This document shows, one piece after another, positions 9,529 through 19,000 of a stretch of DNA of 58,830 nucleotides. The DNA comes from Algoriphagus winogradskyi. Lineage in GTDB: Bacteria > Bacteroidota > Bacteroidia > Cytophagales > Cyclobacteriaceae. Each line of letters opens with the position of its first letter. The stretch's first letter is position 1. The notes beneath the pieces are model-generated. The model saw only the letters and a list, made by a program, of their open reading frames with translations, had not been told where the DNA came from and made no database searches. Both the position numbers and the translations under genes were made by a program. Where the stretch lies: contig NZ_FXUA01000013.1 of the NCBI RefSeq assembly GCF_900182815.1, positions 1 through 58,830 of the forward strand, written 5' to 3'.

Positions 9529-9559
9529 ATTGCATTTTATTTAATAGTGCCTACATTTG
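9529..9559 (+). promoter_or_regulatory. Promoter of tRNA-Leu
   Basis: TACATTTG (9552-9559) matches the -7 consensus, with ATTG (9529-9532) 19 bp upstream as a degenerate -33 element. The predicted start near 9566 gives a 40-nt leader before the tRNA. Seen as sequence; activity is inferred. Confidence 0.5.
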
Positions 9560-9609
9560 CATCCACAATTGGATTTGGAAACTTTATTCTATTCTGATTT
9601 GTACGTATT

Positions 9610-9691
9610 GCGGATGTGGCGAAATTGGTAGACGCACTAGACTTAGGATCTAGCGCCGCGAGGCATGGGGGTTCGAGTCCCTCTATCCGCA
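9610..9691 (+). tRNA. tRNA-Leu (anticodon UAG)
   Basis: The acceptor arm GCGGATG pairs with the 3' TATCCGC (with one G-U), discriminator A, CCA not encoded. The anticodon stem CTAGA/TCTAG encloses loop CTTAGGA with anticodon TAG, reading CUN leucine codons. A long variable arm follows, as expected for a class II leucine tRNA, and the T arm has GGTTCGAGTCC. It stands alone just upstream of the trigger-factor gene and may be co-transcribed with it. Confidence 0.96.
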
Positions 9692-9783
9692 CAAAATACC
9701 GAACCCTCAATCACTCAACTGTCTTCAACTACAGGAAAGGGATTGGGGGTTTTTAGTTAATCTTCATTATTAAATTTTGAGCT

Positions 9784-11106
9784 TTGGAAATCACACAAGA
9801 CAAGCATTCAGCAAATCAAGCTTTAATTAAAATTAAATTAAACGAAGCAGATTACCAACCTAAGGTTGACGCAAAACTTAAGGACTTTGCCAAAAAATCT
9901 AACATCAAAGGATTCAGACCTGGAAAGGCTCCTATATCTATGGTGAAAAACATGTACGGCACTTCTGTACTGGTAGAAGAGATCAACTCCATCCTTAGTG
10001 AGTCCCTGAATACTTATTTGAAAGAACAAACTTTCAAAATCTTGGGCGATCCTCTTCCTCAGGATCAAGGCACGATAGACTGGAAAACTCAAAAGGATTT
10101 TGAATTTGATTACAAAATCGGATTCGTTGAATCGGTAGAACTTACGCTTGATTCTAAAATCAAAGCAACAAAATACTCCATCAAAGTAGACGATAAGTTG
10201 ATCAATGAAACCCTTGACAACTTAAAGTCTCAATACGGTAATAGCACCAACCCAGAGGTAAGCGAAGAAGGTGACCACATCTATGGTGACCTAAAAGCTA
10301 CTGAAGGAACGTTTGAAAAAACTGTTTCTTTGGATTTGACTAAAATCACTAAAAAGCTTGCTGGTAAATTCATCGGTGTAAGTAAAGAAGCTGTAGTTGA
10401 ATTTGAAGCTAAAGATGTGAAAAAAGGTCAGTGGGAAGAAGCATTCGGATTAAGCGAAGAGGAGTCATCTGATCTAGAAGGATCATTCACATTAACTGTG
10501 AAAAACATCAATAGAAAAGAGACTGCAGAAATGAACCAAGAATTCTTCGATAAGATCTTCGGTCCTGACCAGGTTTCTTCTGAAGAAGAATTTATCACAA
10601 AAGTTCGTGAGACACTTCAGGCTAATTATGACAAAGAGTCCAAAGTATTTACTGAAGAGGAATTAAAGAAGGTATTGACTGATGCGGCGAAAGTAGATTT
10701 GCCAGAAACTTTCCTGAAGGAATGGCTTTTGATCGCAAATGATGGCAAAGTAACTGAGGCAGATGTAGAGAAGGAATTCCCTATCTATGCAAAGCAACTA
10801 ACATGGTCTTTGATCTCTAATGAACTTGCTACGAAAAACGAAATCAAAGCTGAGCACGAAGAAGTGATCGAGAAAACCAAGCAGATGGTTCGTGAGCAAT
10901 TCGCAGCTTCAGGTCTTGGCGCTCAAATGGAAGACAGCATGGATATGTTTGTAGACAATTACCTGAAAGGTGAAGAAGGTCAGAACTATATGAATATGCT
11001 TACTTCTATTCAGAATGAAAAAGTCCTTGCTTTTGCCCTTGATAAAATAAGTGTAAAAGAAAAGGATATCACTATTGACGAGTTTAAGGAACTTTTAGAT
11101 AAGTAA
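9784..11106 (+). CDS. tig: Trigger factor
   Basis: 440-residue ribosome-associated chaperone that meets nascent chains at the exit tunnel. The N-terminal ribosome-binding signature is clear (NIKGFRPGKAPISMVKNMYG). The middle region (about 150-245) is the position of the FKBP-like PPIase domain but is divergent, as in other Bacteroidota, and probably lacks isomerase activity. The C-terminal helical arms follow. The start codon is TTG at 9784, with no better ATG upstream of the conserved N-terminus. It is followed by clpP and clpX, the common tig-clpP-clpX order. Confidence 0.94.
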   Translation: MEITQDKHSANQALIKIKLNEADYQPKVDAKLKDFAKKSNIKGFRPGKAPISMVKNMYGTSVLVEEINSILSESLNTYLKEQTFKILGDPLPQDQGTIDWKTQKDFEFDYKIGFVESVELTLDSKIKATKYSIKVDDKLINETLDNLKSQYGNSTNPEVSEEGDHIYGDLKATEGTFEKTVSLDLTKITKKLAGKFIGVSKEAVVEFEAKDVKKGQWEEAFGLSEEESSDLEGSFTLTVKNINRKETAEMNQEFFDKIFGPDQVSSEEEFITKVRETLQANYDKESKVFTEEELKKVLTDAAKVDLPETFLKEWLLIANDGKVTEADVEKEFPIYAKQLTWSLISNELATKNEIKAEHEEVIEKTKQMVREQFAASGLGAQMEDSMDMFVDNYLKGEEGQNYMNMLTSIQNEKVLAFALDKISVKEKDITIDEFKELLDK

Positions 11107-11126
11107 TTCGCTTAAATCATCATAAA

Positions 11127-11153
11127 AAAGCTCTTATTCAAGGGCTTTTTTTA
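11127..11153 (+). terminator. Terminator after tig
   Basis: AAAGCTCTT and AAGGGCTTT form a short stem around an ATTC loop, followed by a run of seven T. It lies between the tig stop and clpP and would at least partly separate their transcripts. Confidence 0.7.
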
Positions 11154-11159
11154 TTTTTG
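11152..11159 (+). promoter_or_regulatory. -7 element for clpP
   Basis: TATTTTTG matches TAnnTTTG, 22 bp before the clpP ATG, and overlaps the T-tract of the tig terminator. There is no good -33 element, so the call is tentative. Confidence 0.35.
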
Positions 11160-11181
11160 TTTACCACAACAAACTCGAAAG

Positions 11182-11856
11182 ATGATCAACAAAGAAGAAT
11201 TCCGTAAATACGCTATTCACAATCAAGGCGTAAGTGGTACTGCATTTGACCAGTACACTCAACATATTGAAAACATGACCCGCTCTGTAATCGAAGAGCG
11301 TCCTCAGAATTTCAGAGAGATTGACGTTTTCTCTAGATTGATCATGGACCGTATCATTTTCCTTGGAACAGGAGTAGATGATCACATTGCGAATATTATT
11401 GTAGCTCAACTCCTTTTCCTAGAATCAGTGGATTCTAAGAAAGATGTGTTACTTTATGTAAATAGTCCAGGAGGATCAGTGACTGCCGGTCTAGGCATCT
11501 ATGACACAATGCAATTTATCAATCCTGACGTAGCTACTATCTGTACTGGCATAGCCGCTTCCATGGGAGCTGTATTACTTGCAGGTGGGGCCGCAGGAAA
11601 AAGATCAGCACTGAAACATTCTAGAGTAATGATTCACCAGCCTTCCGGAGGAATGCAAGGCAAGTCTACAGATATGGAGATTTCTTTGAAACTTATTCTC
11701 TCCATGCGCGAAGAATTGTATGGAATTCTTTCAGAGCATACTGGTAAAACCCCAGAACAGATCGAAAAAGATTCGGAAAGAGATTATTGGATGAAAGCTC
11801 CTGAAGCAAAAGCTTACGGTCTTATTGATGAAGTATTAGTTAAAAAACCAAAATAA
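11182..11856 (+). CDS. clpP: ATP-dependent Clp protease proteolytic subunit
   Basis: 224-residue serine protease that forms the 14-mer chamber used by ClpX and other unfoldases. The catalytic triad is present: Ser127 in GIAASMGAVLLAGG, His152 in MIHQPSGG, and Asp201 in DSERD, at the spacing found in the E. coli enzyme. The N-terminal extension before SVIEERPQ is of normal length for Bacteroidota. Its stop codon overlaps the clpX start by one base (TAATG), so the two are translationally coupled. Confidence 0.97.
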   Translation: MINKEEFRKYAIHNQGVSGTAFDQYTQHIENMTRSVIEERPQNFREIDVFSRLIMDRIIFLGTGVDDHIANIIVAQLLFLESVDSKKDVLLYVNSPGGSVTAGLGIYDTMQFINPDVATICTGIAASMGAVLLAGGAAGKRSALKHSRVMIHQPSGGMQGKSTDMEISLKLILSMREELYGILSEHTGKTPEQIEKDSERDYWMKAPEAKAYGLIDEVLVKKPK

Positions 11857-13082
11857 TGGCTCAAGTTACCTGCTCATTTTGTGGTAGAAATAAGAAAGAT
11901 GTAGATCTAATGGTGTCGGGTATATCTGCGCACATTTGTAATTTCTGTATTGATCAAGCTCACATGATCCTTGGCGAAGAAGACAAAGCCAAGAAACCTG
12001 ACGGAACAAAACCAAAAATCAAACTTAAAAAGCCGAAAGAGCTGACTAGTTATCTGGACCAATATGTAATTGGGCAGGAAGATGCTAAGAAAGTACTGAC
12101 AGTTGCTGTGTACAATCATTACAAGCGACTTTTCCAGAAGGATGAAAATGATGATGTAAAGATTGAAAAATCAAACATTATCATGGTAGGTGATACGGGT
12201 ACAGGTAAAACTTACCTCGCTAAAACACTTGCCAAAACCTTGGAGGTTCCTTTCTGTATTGCTGATGCGACGGTTTTGACTGAAGCAGGCTATGTAGGGG
12301 AAGATGTGGAAAGTATCTTAACGAGATTACTGCAAGCAGCAGACTACAATGTTGAAGCTGCTGAAAGAGGAATCGTTTACATAGATGAGTTGGATAAAAT
12401 CGCTAGGAAATCCGACAACCCGTCAATCACAAGAGATGTGAGCGGGGAAGGAGTCCAGCAGGCCATGCTAAAGTTATTGGAAGGAACAATTGTAAACGTC
12501 CCACCACAAGGAGGTCGCAAGCATCCTGACCAGAAAATGATCGCAGTAAACACTGAAAACATTCTCTTTATTTGTGGTGGAGCATTCGATGGTATTGCTA
12601 GACATATTGGGAAGAGGTTGAACACTCAGCCAATGGGTTTCAGCAAAGCTGCTGCAGATGCCGTTGCAGATCGTGAGAACCTTTTGCAATACGTAACTGC
12701 TCAGGATTTGAAAGCTTTTGGTTTGATTCCAGAACTAATAGGACGACTTCCTGTATTGACTCATTTAGACCCACTACATGCGGACGCTTTGAAAAGAATT
12801 CTTACAGAGCCAAAGAATGCATTGGTAAAACAATATGCAAAGCTACTTAACTACGAGGGAGTTACGGTCACGTTTGAAGAAAGTGGGGTTGATTTTATTG
12901 TAGAAAAAGCCGTAGAATTCAATCTAGGCGCTAGAGGTTTGAGATCGATATGTGAAGCAATCATTACAGATGCCATGTATGACATTCCTTCAGATGATTC
13001 GATCAAGGAATTGATTATTGATGCAAAATATGCACATGAAAAATTTGATAAATCGAAGTTTAAGCGACTTCAAGTAGCATAA
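11856..13082 (+). CDS. clpX: ATP-dependent Clp protease ATP-binding subunit ClpX
   Basis: 408-residue AAA+ unfoldase that feeds substrates to ClpP. The N-terminal zinc-binding domain has Cys6, Cys9, Cys28 and Cys31 (CSFC, CNFC). Walker A GDTGTGKT is at 112-119 and Walker B VYIDELDKI is near 174-182. The ClpP-docking loop, IGF in E. coli, appears as MGF (QPMGFSKA). Sensor motifs and the C-terminal small domain (GARGLRSICEAI) complete the protein. It is last in the tig-clpP-clpX group and is followed by a terminator that faces lpxB. Confidence 0.97.
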   Translation: MAQVTCSFCGRNKKDVDLMVSGISAHICNFCIDQAHMILGEEDKAKKPDGTKPKIKLKKPKELTSYLDQYVIGQEDAKKVLTVAVYNHYKRLFQKDENDDVKIEKSNIIMVGDTGTGKTYLAKTLAKTLEVPFCIADATVLTEAGYVGEDVESILTRLLQAADYNVEAAERGIVYIDELDKIARKSDNPSITRDVSGEGVQQAMLKLLEGTIVNVPPQGGRKHPDQKMIAVNTENILFICGGAFDGIARHIGKRLNTQPMGFSKAAADAVADRENLLQYVTAQDLKAFGLIPELIGRLPVLTHLDPLHADALKRILTEPKNALVKQYAKLLNYEGVTVTFEESGVDFIVEKAVEFNLGARGLRSICEAIITDAMYDIPSDDSIKELIIDAKYAHEKFDKSKFKRLQVA

Positions 13083-13089
13083 AAAAACG

Positions 13090-13120
13090 AACCCTGCTTC
13101 ACTGAGGCAGGGTTTATTTT
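13090..13120. terminator. Bidirectional terminator between clpX and lpxB
   Basis: AACCCTGC (13090-13097) pairs with GCAGGGTT (13107-13114). T-rich sequence follows on the plus strand (TATTTTT), and a run of A at 13083-13087 gives a T-run on the minus strand. It can end both clpX and the convergent lpxB. Confidence 0.8.
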
Positions 13121-14235
13121 TAATCCAAACTTTTTAGAATGAGCCTAGCTGTAGTATCAGAGGCGCTATTTACGCCTATCCTTTCTTTGATCAAGTCATA
13201 TCCCTGAAGCATATAACCTTTGTAAACTTGATTTCCTAAAATCTGCCCCAGTTCTGCCTTAAGGTTAAGAACTGAAAAATCATTCTGGATAAGTTCCTTC
13301 ACCACTAATTTATCGGCAATTAGGTTAACCAATGAAATATATGGGACACGAATCAGATTTTTGGCTATTGCATAAGATACAGCACTGGTACGGTAAACCA
13401 CTATTTGAGGAACTCTAAACAAGGCTGTTTCCAACGTAGCTGTTCCGGATGTTACTACTGCGGCAATTGCGTGTGATAACAAATCATAGGTTTGATCAAA
13501 AATTACGTGAATACCAGCATCAATTCCCCGCTGGTATATACCCGAACCTAGGTCTCCCACTCCTGCTATTACAAATTGGGCATTTGGAAACTCTTGAACC
13601 AAAGCAACCATCCGATCTAGCATAGCATTGATCTCTTGAGCCCTACTTCCAGGTAATAAAGCTATGATTGGCTGGTAGCTCAATTCATTCTTTTGGAAGA
13701 AGAATTCATGAGGAGTAAACTTAGAAATCTCATCTAAAAGAGGATTCCCTACATAGTGAACCTTCAAATCGAATTTTTCAAAGAATGTAGGCTCAAAAGG
13801 TAAGATAGAATAAATATGATCTGTATTTGCCTTTAGCTTTAATGCTCTCTTTTGGTTCCAAGCCCAGACTTTTGGTGGAATATAATAATGCACAGGAATG
13901 CCGTGTTCTTTCGCAAATGAAGCGATCTTCATATTGAAACCTCCATAGTCAACCAAAATGATAGCATCAGGTTTAAATGACAAAATATCACGTTTAACTA
14001 ACTTGAGGTATTTCAAGACTTTGCGAAATCCTAAAACCACTTCCAAAAACCCCATCAACGCTACTTGGGCGTAATCTACAGCCAAGTCTACACCAGCCTC
14101 CTTGGAATAACTACCCCCCATCCCACGTACAGTTAAGTTTGGATTATACTCAAAAAGAGATCGAACCAAATTAGAGGCATGAAGATCTCCAGAGCGCTCG
14201 CCAGAGATGATGTAGATTTTTTTAGTTCTAGTCAA
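13120..14235 (-). CDS. lpxB: Lipid-A-disaccharide synthase
   Basis: 371-residue GT19 glycosyltransferase, peripheral at the inner membrane. It joins UDP-2,3-diacylglucosamine and lipid X to make the lipid A disaccharide. The N-terminus has ISGERSGDLHASNLV, followed by AVDYAQVALMGFLEVV, the YYIPPKVWAWNQKR segment, HYVGNPLLDEI and LLPGSRAQEI, all characteristic. The C-terminal nucleotide-binding half includes VTSGTATLETALF. The ATG lies only two bases from an inverted-repeat arm that brackets the upstream four-helix-bundle gene, so its leader is unusual. Confidence 0.96.
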   Translation of the reverse strand: MTRTKKIYIISGERSGDLHASNLVRSLFEYNPNLTVRGMGGSYSKEAGVDLAVDYAQVALMGFLEVVLGFRKVLKYLKLVKRDILSFKPDAIILVDYGGFNMKIASFAKEHGIPVHYYIPPKVWAWNQKRALKLKANTDHIYSILPFEPTFFEKFDLKVHYVGNPLLDEISKFTPHEFFFQKNELSYQPIIALLPGSRAQEINAMLDRMVALVQEFPNAQFVIAGVGDLGSGIYQRGIDAGIHVIFDQTYDLLSHAIAAVVTSGTATLETALFRVPQIVVYRTSAVSYAIAKNLIRVPYISLVNLIADKLVVKELIQNDFSVLNLKAELGQILGNQVYKGYMLQGYDLIKERIGVNSASDTTARLILKSLD

Positions 14236-14237
14236 AT

Positions 14238-14286
14238 GTGAAGTTTGTAAGTCGTGAGCCGTAAGTGGTTAGTAGTGTGTTACAAT
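14238..14286. repeat. Left inverted-repeat arm beside the four-helix-bundle gene
   Basis: The arm contains GTGAAGTTTGTAAGTCGTG and a second GTAAGTGG-like unit. Its first 28 bases match the reverse complement of 14746-14771 at about 21 of 26 positions with a two-base indel. It lies between the lpxB start and the four-helix-bundle gene. Confidence 0.55.
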
Positions 14287-14326
14287 TAATATTTTGTAAA
14301 GTATGTAGTTGGAGAAAAACAAAAGA

Positions 14327-14713
14327 TCACTTCCTCCCTATCGTGCAGAACAAAGACGCTTTAGACATCATCGCATTTAGCTTTTGGTTAATGACTTCAC
14401 AGGATTTAACAATTAATTCTCTTTCCTGATCATTGACAAGTTCACAATCAAATGCAACTTCAATCCAATGTTGAGTTTCGTACTGCTCTGCATCTGAATC
14501 GGTCAGCTTAGCTATAAAATGATTTATATACCTCCATTTAGCCCAGCTTTCCGCAATTTGAGCACCTACCGATCTAGAAGATCTTCTTAACTGATCAGTC
14601 AAAGAAAACTTTTCCTCTACGGGAAAATGCTTGGATATCCTATAAACATCCTTCGCTAATTGCCTTGACAATTTGTAAACATCAAGTTCAAAATAAAAAT
14701 TTACGTAAGCCAT
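14327..14713 (-). CDS. Four-helix-bundle protein (23S rRNA IVP-like family)
   Basis: 128-residue all-helical protein of the S23/IVP-like four-helix-bundle family (TIGR02436 type). Recognisable features are the N-terminal ELDVYKLSRQLAKDVYR, the central FSLTDQLRRSSRSVGAQIAE and the later KLTDSDAEQYETQHWIEVA. The family was named from intervening sequences in Leptospira 23S rRNA genes and is scattered through Bacteroidota genomes. Its function is unknown, although a nucleic-acid role is often supposed. Imperfect inverted repeats of GTAAGT-type units flank the gene, as if the gene and repeats were placed together upstream of lpxB. Confidence 0.9.
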   Translation of the reverse strand: MAYVNFYFELDVYKLSRQLAKDVYRISKHFPVEEKFSLTDQLRRSSRSVGAQIAESWAKWRYINHFIAKLTDSDAEQYETQHWIEVAFDCELVNDQERELIVKSCEVINQKLNAMMSKASLFCTIGRK

Positions 14714-14745
14714 AATTTATAAAGTTTAATGAAAACAATACAAAA

Positions 14746-14771
14746 ATTACAACTTACTACTTACAATTCAC
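14746..14771. repeat. Right inverted-repeat arm beside the four-helix-bundle gene
   Basis: Reverse complement begins GTGAATTGTAAGTAGTAAG and pairs with the left arm at 14238-14265. It lies between the four-helix-bundle gene and the end of the pterin-synthase gene, 8 bp before that gene's stop. Confidence 0.55.
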
Positions 14772-14778
14772 AAAATTG

Positions 14779-15198
14779 TCACTCTCCAAAGTACTCCACA
14801 AAATTCCTTGGAGTCTCGTAAAGAGTAAGTTTATGTAGTCCCCCGTGCGAAGTAATTTCTTTCACGGCTGGCTCAAGTATCTTCCAAAACTCCATGATAA
14901 GATTTTCACAACTCGCCAATTTGCCTTGCATAAAATCGACGTCCACATTTAGGTTCTTGTGATCTACCTTCTCAATCACCAAATTTCTGATTATGGTACT
15001 CAGTTTTTTTAGATCCACCACAAACCCCGTATCTGGATCTGGCAAGCCCTTCACCATCACGATCAACTCAAAATTATGACCATGCCAGTTAACATTGGCG
15101 CAAGGCCCAAATACCTCCACATTTCTTTCATCTGACCACTTCGGATTCCAAAGTTTGTGGGCGGCATTGAAATGTTCTTTTCTACAAACGTAAATCAT
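14779..15198 (-). CDS. 6-pyruvoyl-tetrahydropterin synthase / QueD family protein
   Basis: 139-residue T-fold enzyme acting on dihydroneopterin triphosphate. Zinc ligands are His14 (HFNAAHKL), His39 and His41 (WHGH); the catalytic Cys33 and the Asp-His pair in KVDHKNLN are present. The substrate-binding Glu is near the end (LYETPRNF). The Cys is five residues before HGH (CX5HGH). That is the spacing of eukaryotic-type PTPS, whereas E. coli QueD has CX3HGH. It may therefore make pyruvoyl-tetrahydropterin rather than, or as well as, the queuosine precursor. A queE homologue is at 27258-27890 but is not linked. Confidence 0.88.
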   Translation of the reverse strand: MIYVCRKEHFNAAHKLWNPKWSDERNVEVFGPCANVNWHGHNFELIVMVKGLPDPDTGFVVDLKKLSTIIRNLVIEKVDHKNLNVDVDFMQGKLASCENLIMEFWKILEPAVKEITSHGGLHKLTLYETPRNFVEYFGE

Positions 15199-15272
15199 AG
15201 CATTTTGAAATTCGGGGCGAAGTTAGCCAAAAAGTAGATATTATTCGAAAGACTAGCCCCTGAACACCAAAA

Positions 15273-15300
15273 GAAAAGCCCGTTTGGTAGCGGGCTTTTC
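15273..15300 (-). terminator. Terminator after the subtilase operon
   Basis: Perfect 10-bp stem GAAAAGCCCG / CGGGCTTTTC with an 8-base loop, followed on the minus strand by TTTTGGTG. It ends the transcript of the leftward genes 15314-19494. Confidence 0.85.
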
Positions 15301-15313
15301 TAGTGAATCTTGC

Positions 15314-16012
15314 TTATAATTCGTTGAGTTTTTGAAAGAATATGGTCAAATGATCTTCTCTACTTAGGTTTAGATCATTTTTCTTCACTATTTCCTTTCC
15401 TATATCCTGATCTTTTTCATTTAAAGCTTTGAGAATATTTCTTGTGTTATCCCGAACACTCTGGACGTTCTCCTCAGAATCTATTAAGTAAAAACTCTCT
15501 TCAAACACAAACATTCTACCAGCTGTCACAGCATAGCTGTTTTTAGGTGGTGTCACTAAGTCCGAATAAAATCTCCTTATCAACGTATAGTTTTTCCCCT
15601 CAGCAATCACATTCACTAGATCTTTTGGCCCAAGGTTAGGGACAAAGTCAAAGCCTTTTTTCACCAACAAACTGGTTAGCATTCCAGTGTTATTATTTGT
15701 CAATTGAATAGAAGGCCTAGTAAGGATTGCATATTCCACATAATCTTTATTCAGATAAATTTTATTACCAGCTTCGTTGATAACTTCTAATTCATTGTCA
15801 TGAATGTTAAACCTATATGAAACCTTTTCTTTAAGCCCTGCATTGGTAAAGCCTATATCAGCCGTTGACCAATCGTCGAAAAGGTAAGGAGAACCATCTA
15901 TATCGGTGTAAGAATTTAACCGAGCGGGAGCTCCATTCATATTAATATTGGATATTTGTGCTACTGCAAAATGGGAACAAAAAAGGGTTGCAACCAGTAG
16001 GATATTTTTCAT
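15314..16012 (-). CDS. Secreted protein of unknown function
   Basis: 232 residues with a clear signal peptide (hydrophobic residues 3-18, ending FAVAQ). The mature part is mixed alpha/beta with a Lys/Glu-rich helical tail (about 180-225). Its pattern (a description of stored values, an LTRPSIQL segment, then KNYTLIRRFYSDLV) recalls small Bacteroidota exported proteins of unassigned family; I do not recognise a domain. It overlaps the upstream subtilase gene by one base (TAATG) and is surely co-expressed with it. It could be a partner, inhibitor or substrate of that protease, but nothing in the sequence decides this. Confidence 0.75.
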   Translation of the reverse strand: MKNILLVATLFCSHFAVAQISNINMNGAPARLNSYTDIDGSPYLFDDWSTADIGFTNAGLKEKVSYRFNIHDNELEVINEAGNKIYLNKDYVEYAILTRPSIQLTNNNTGMLTSLLVKKGFDFVPNLGPKDLVNVIAEGKNYTLIRRFYSDLVTPPKNSYAVTAGRMFVFEESFYLIDSEENVQSVRDNTRNILKALNEKDQDIGKEIVKKNDLNLSREDHLTIFFQKLNEL

Positions 16013-19000
16013 TAGTTTTTAATTACTTTTTTATTTAGTGTCAAATTATTTGTGTTAATCTTCAGGATATATAATCCCGATGGACCAGTCATTAAGAGTT
16101 CAAAATTCAATTCATCGTCAGATTTAATGGCACTTTGCGAAAGGTAGATTCGGCCTGTAAGATCAATAAGCTGGACTTCAACATTACCTCTATAGTTGTT
16201 AGAAATGTTTATACTCAATTTATCCGATGTAGGGATTGGCCCAATAAACACTCCAAACCGACTTAATTCTGACTCATTATCAGGAATTGCAGAAATGACA
16301 GTTGGTTCAGAGATCCTATTACAATCATCGTCAAAGATTGCAACCTGATAACGGCCATCTCCCGAAGCTTGAATGGATCTATTTGTAGCTCCTTCTAGTT
16401 TAACTTCATTGAGATACCATTGATAAGAGGACCCGGACTGCTGAGAGGTAAGAACATTGCCATTTGCAACAATATTCGGCGTAAGCAAATCATTTTCGAC
16501 TACAGTTACTAATTGATCAAATTCTGTTGATCCAGAATCATTTGTAATAGTCAATGTAACCAAATAATCTCCAGGCTGCTCAAAAACGAATATAGGATTA
16601 GCATTAGTAGAAGAACCTAGTCCTCCGAAATCCCATAAATATTCTGAAATTGACCCTTCACTAAGATTCTTAAATTCAGATGCAGCGCCTACACACGTGT
16701 AGTTACTTATAAAGTTGGCAAACAAAACATCCTCGCAATTTTGTGCTAGCCATCCATCCGAATTTGAAAGTGAGGCATTGCTACCAAGATTAATAATTGA
16801 AGCTCCCTCTAGGTCTACATTAGATATATTGAGGTTCTCAAAGCAATATTTTCTGTATTCATCGTGAACAATCGTTCCTTTATCTGTGGCTGTTAATTCA
16901 GCATTAGCAGTAGAAGTTGCATCAACTGTTATCGTATTCAACACAGAAATTTCGCCAGACTGATTCAAGTCCAACTGAGAACCTGCACCAAGTTTCAAAT
17001 CTTCCAACTCAAGGGAAGCTGCAGTTTGAATCATTTTACCATTCTGAATTTCTAAATTCTGGAAGCCGTCTGAAGAAACATTCAAAACACCCGAACTTAT
17101 TACTAGGTTAGCGAAATCCCTTGAAGAGGTATTTTCAAAGAGACCGCTTTCCCCGCTAAACTCCAAATCAACTCCTTCTTTAAGAATGGAATTATTAGCG
17201 ATCAAGACGCTAGTTTTAAATTCTATTTGCTCGAAATCCCCCGAAAGTTCCGAAGAGGAAGTCAACGAAAGGGAGTTTAAACTCAATCGCGGTATTGATA
17301 CTGTAAGATTCGCATTTGAAATTGATACCTTATCTAGATTTTCAGCCTGCAACAACTGCCAATTACCAGATTCGAAATTTAATTCAACATTTTCAAATAG
17401 TGTTTTACCTAACTCAACTAGCTGCTCATTTATAGTAGGGTTAATAAAAACAATTTTACCGTTTCTAATTTCGGTAAGTTGATTACTAACTCTAAAACCA
17501 TTAGAAACCACGATATCATTTCCATTCAAGTTCATTGATACTGATTGGCTACCAAATAGGTTTACACTAAACGCATTGGCATCAACAGGGAAATTGACCA
17601 CAAGGGGACTGGCAGAAGCGCCTTCAAAAACCACTCTTGTTCCTAAAGAAGGAATCTTATTAGCTGTAGAACCATTAGCAGTGGATGACCAGTTAGATGG
17701 ATTATTCCAATCTCCTCCGGAATTACCTATCCAATACAATGTCTCAGAAGCCCCATCCGAGGTACCTGCTTTCATTACCATAGAGAAATCCTGAATTCCG
17801 TTTATCAATTCTCCTTTATGGGTAACAATTACTTTATAGCGTTGTGGCTTTGGGTTGGGAATATAAATTTGCTCGACATTATCTCTAAAATTGTCCTTAT
17901 CTGTTTCTGCAATAGCAGAAAGTCTCACAGCAGGGTTAAGTGTGTAAGGAAAAAAGGTTTTGCCCTCTTCATCTATGATTCTTAAATCCAAATCATTTAC
18001 CAACATCAACTTTTGAGGATTTAATGACGGCGAAGCTGGGTTCCCTGCAGGATCTGTCCAAGCAATCGTGATCCGAATTGGTTGAATCCCATCTGATACA
18101 AATTCATTTTCGAAAACAGCTCCCTGAGTAAGATTTTCTTCACGAATCACATCTGAACTTCCATTCTCATTTAGTATAATTTCCGCAGCCCCTTTTGTAT
18201 TTAGCAGCCCCCATCCATATACGTAATCTGGACCAGGGTTATTACCAGCCTCTTTCGTAGTATTTATCATGAGGGCTTTTAAGGTAGATGCCCACATATA
18301 TCTGCCTGCGTTTCGTTGAGCAAATAATTGCTGAAGCAACAGGAGTGAACCTGTAACATTTGGTGATGCCATTGATGTACCGCTGAGGGAAGCATAAGAA
18401 TCTGTCGCACCGCCATCAGCTATAGCCGAACTAAATACACTAACCCCCATGCCCACTACATCTGGTTTTATTCTGCCGTCATCTACTGGTCCAACGCTAG
18501 AAAAACTACTTATTGCAACATCCTGAGGTCCTGTGTATTCATTAATATTACTTACCGCACCTACCGTTATTACGTTTTTAGCAACCCCTTCTGGTCCAAT
18601 TGTGTCATCGGGTCCATCAGGATCTCTTGTTCCATCACCAGAGTCAGATCTATCATTACCAGCAGCCCAAACAATCGTATAATAGGGCTTAGCAAAAGCC
18701 AATTCGTCTATACCTCTACTTTTAGAAGAATAAAAACCAAATCGGTAATCCTCATCAGGATCGACTGCTGCGTTTCCTGACCAAACCCAAGCATTACTTG
18801 CATTTCGATACCACCCCACCACTATTCCATAGGAATGATTAGAAACTAAATGTCCGTCGGTTTGAGTAATCGGATCATAGGCATTCAAATTCATTTTAGA
18901 GAGATCACTTTCCCAGTTAAAAGCCCAACCAGTACTTTCATTAGCCATGCCCTTTGCATTTGCATTGATTCCAGCTGCCATTATTGTACCCGCAACGTGT

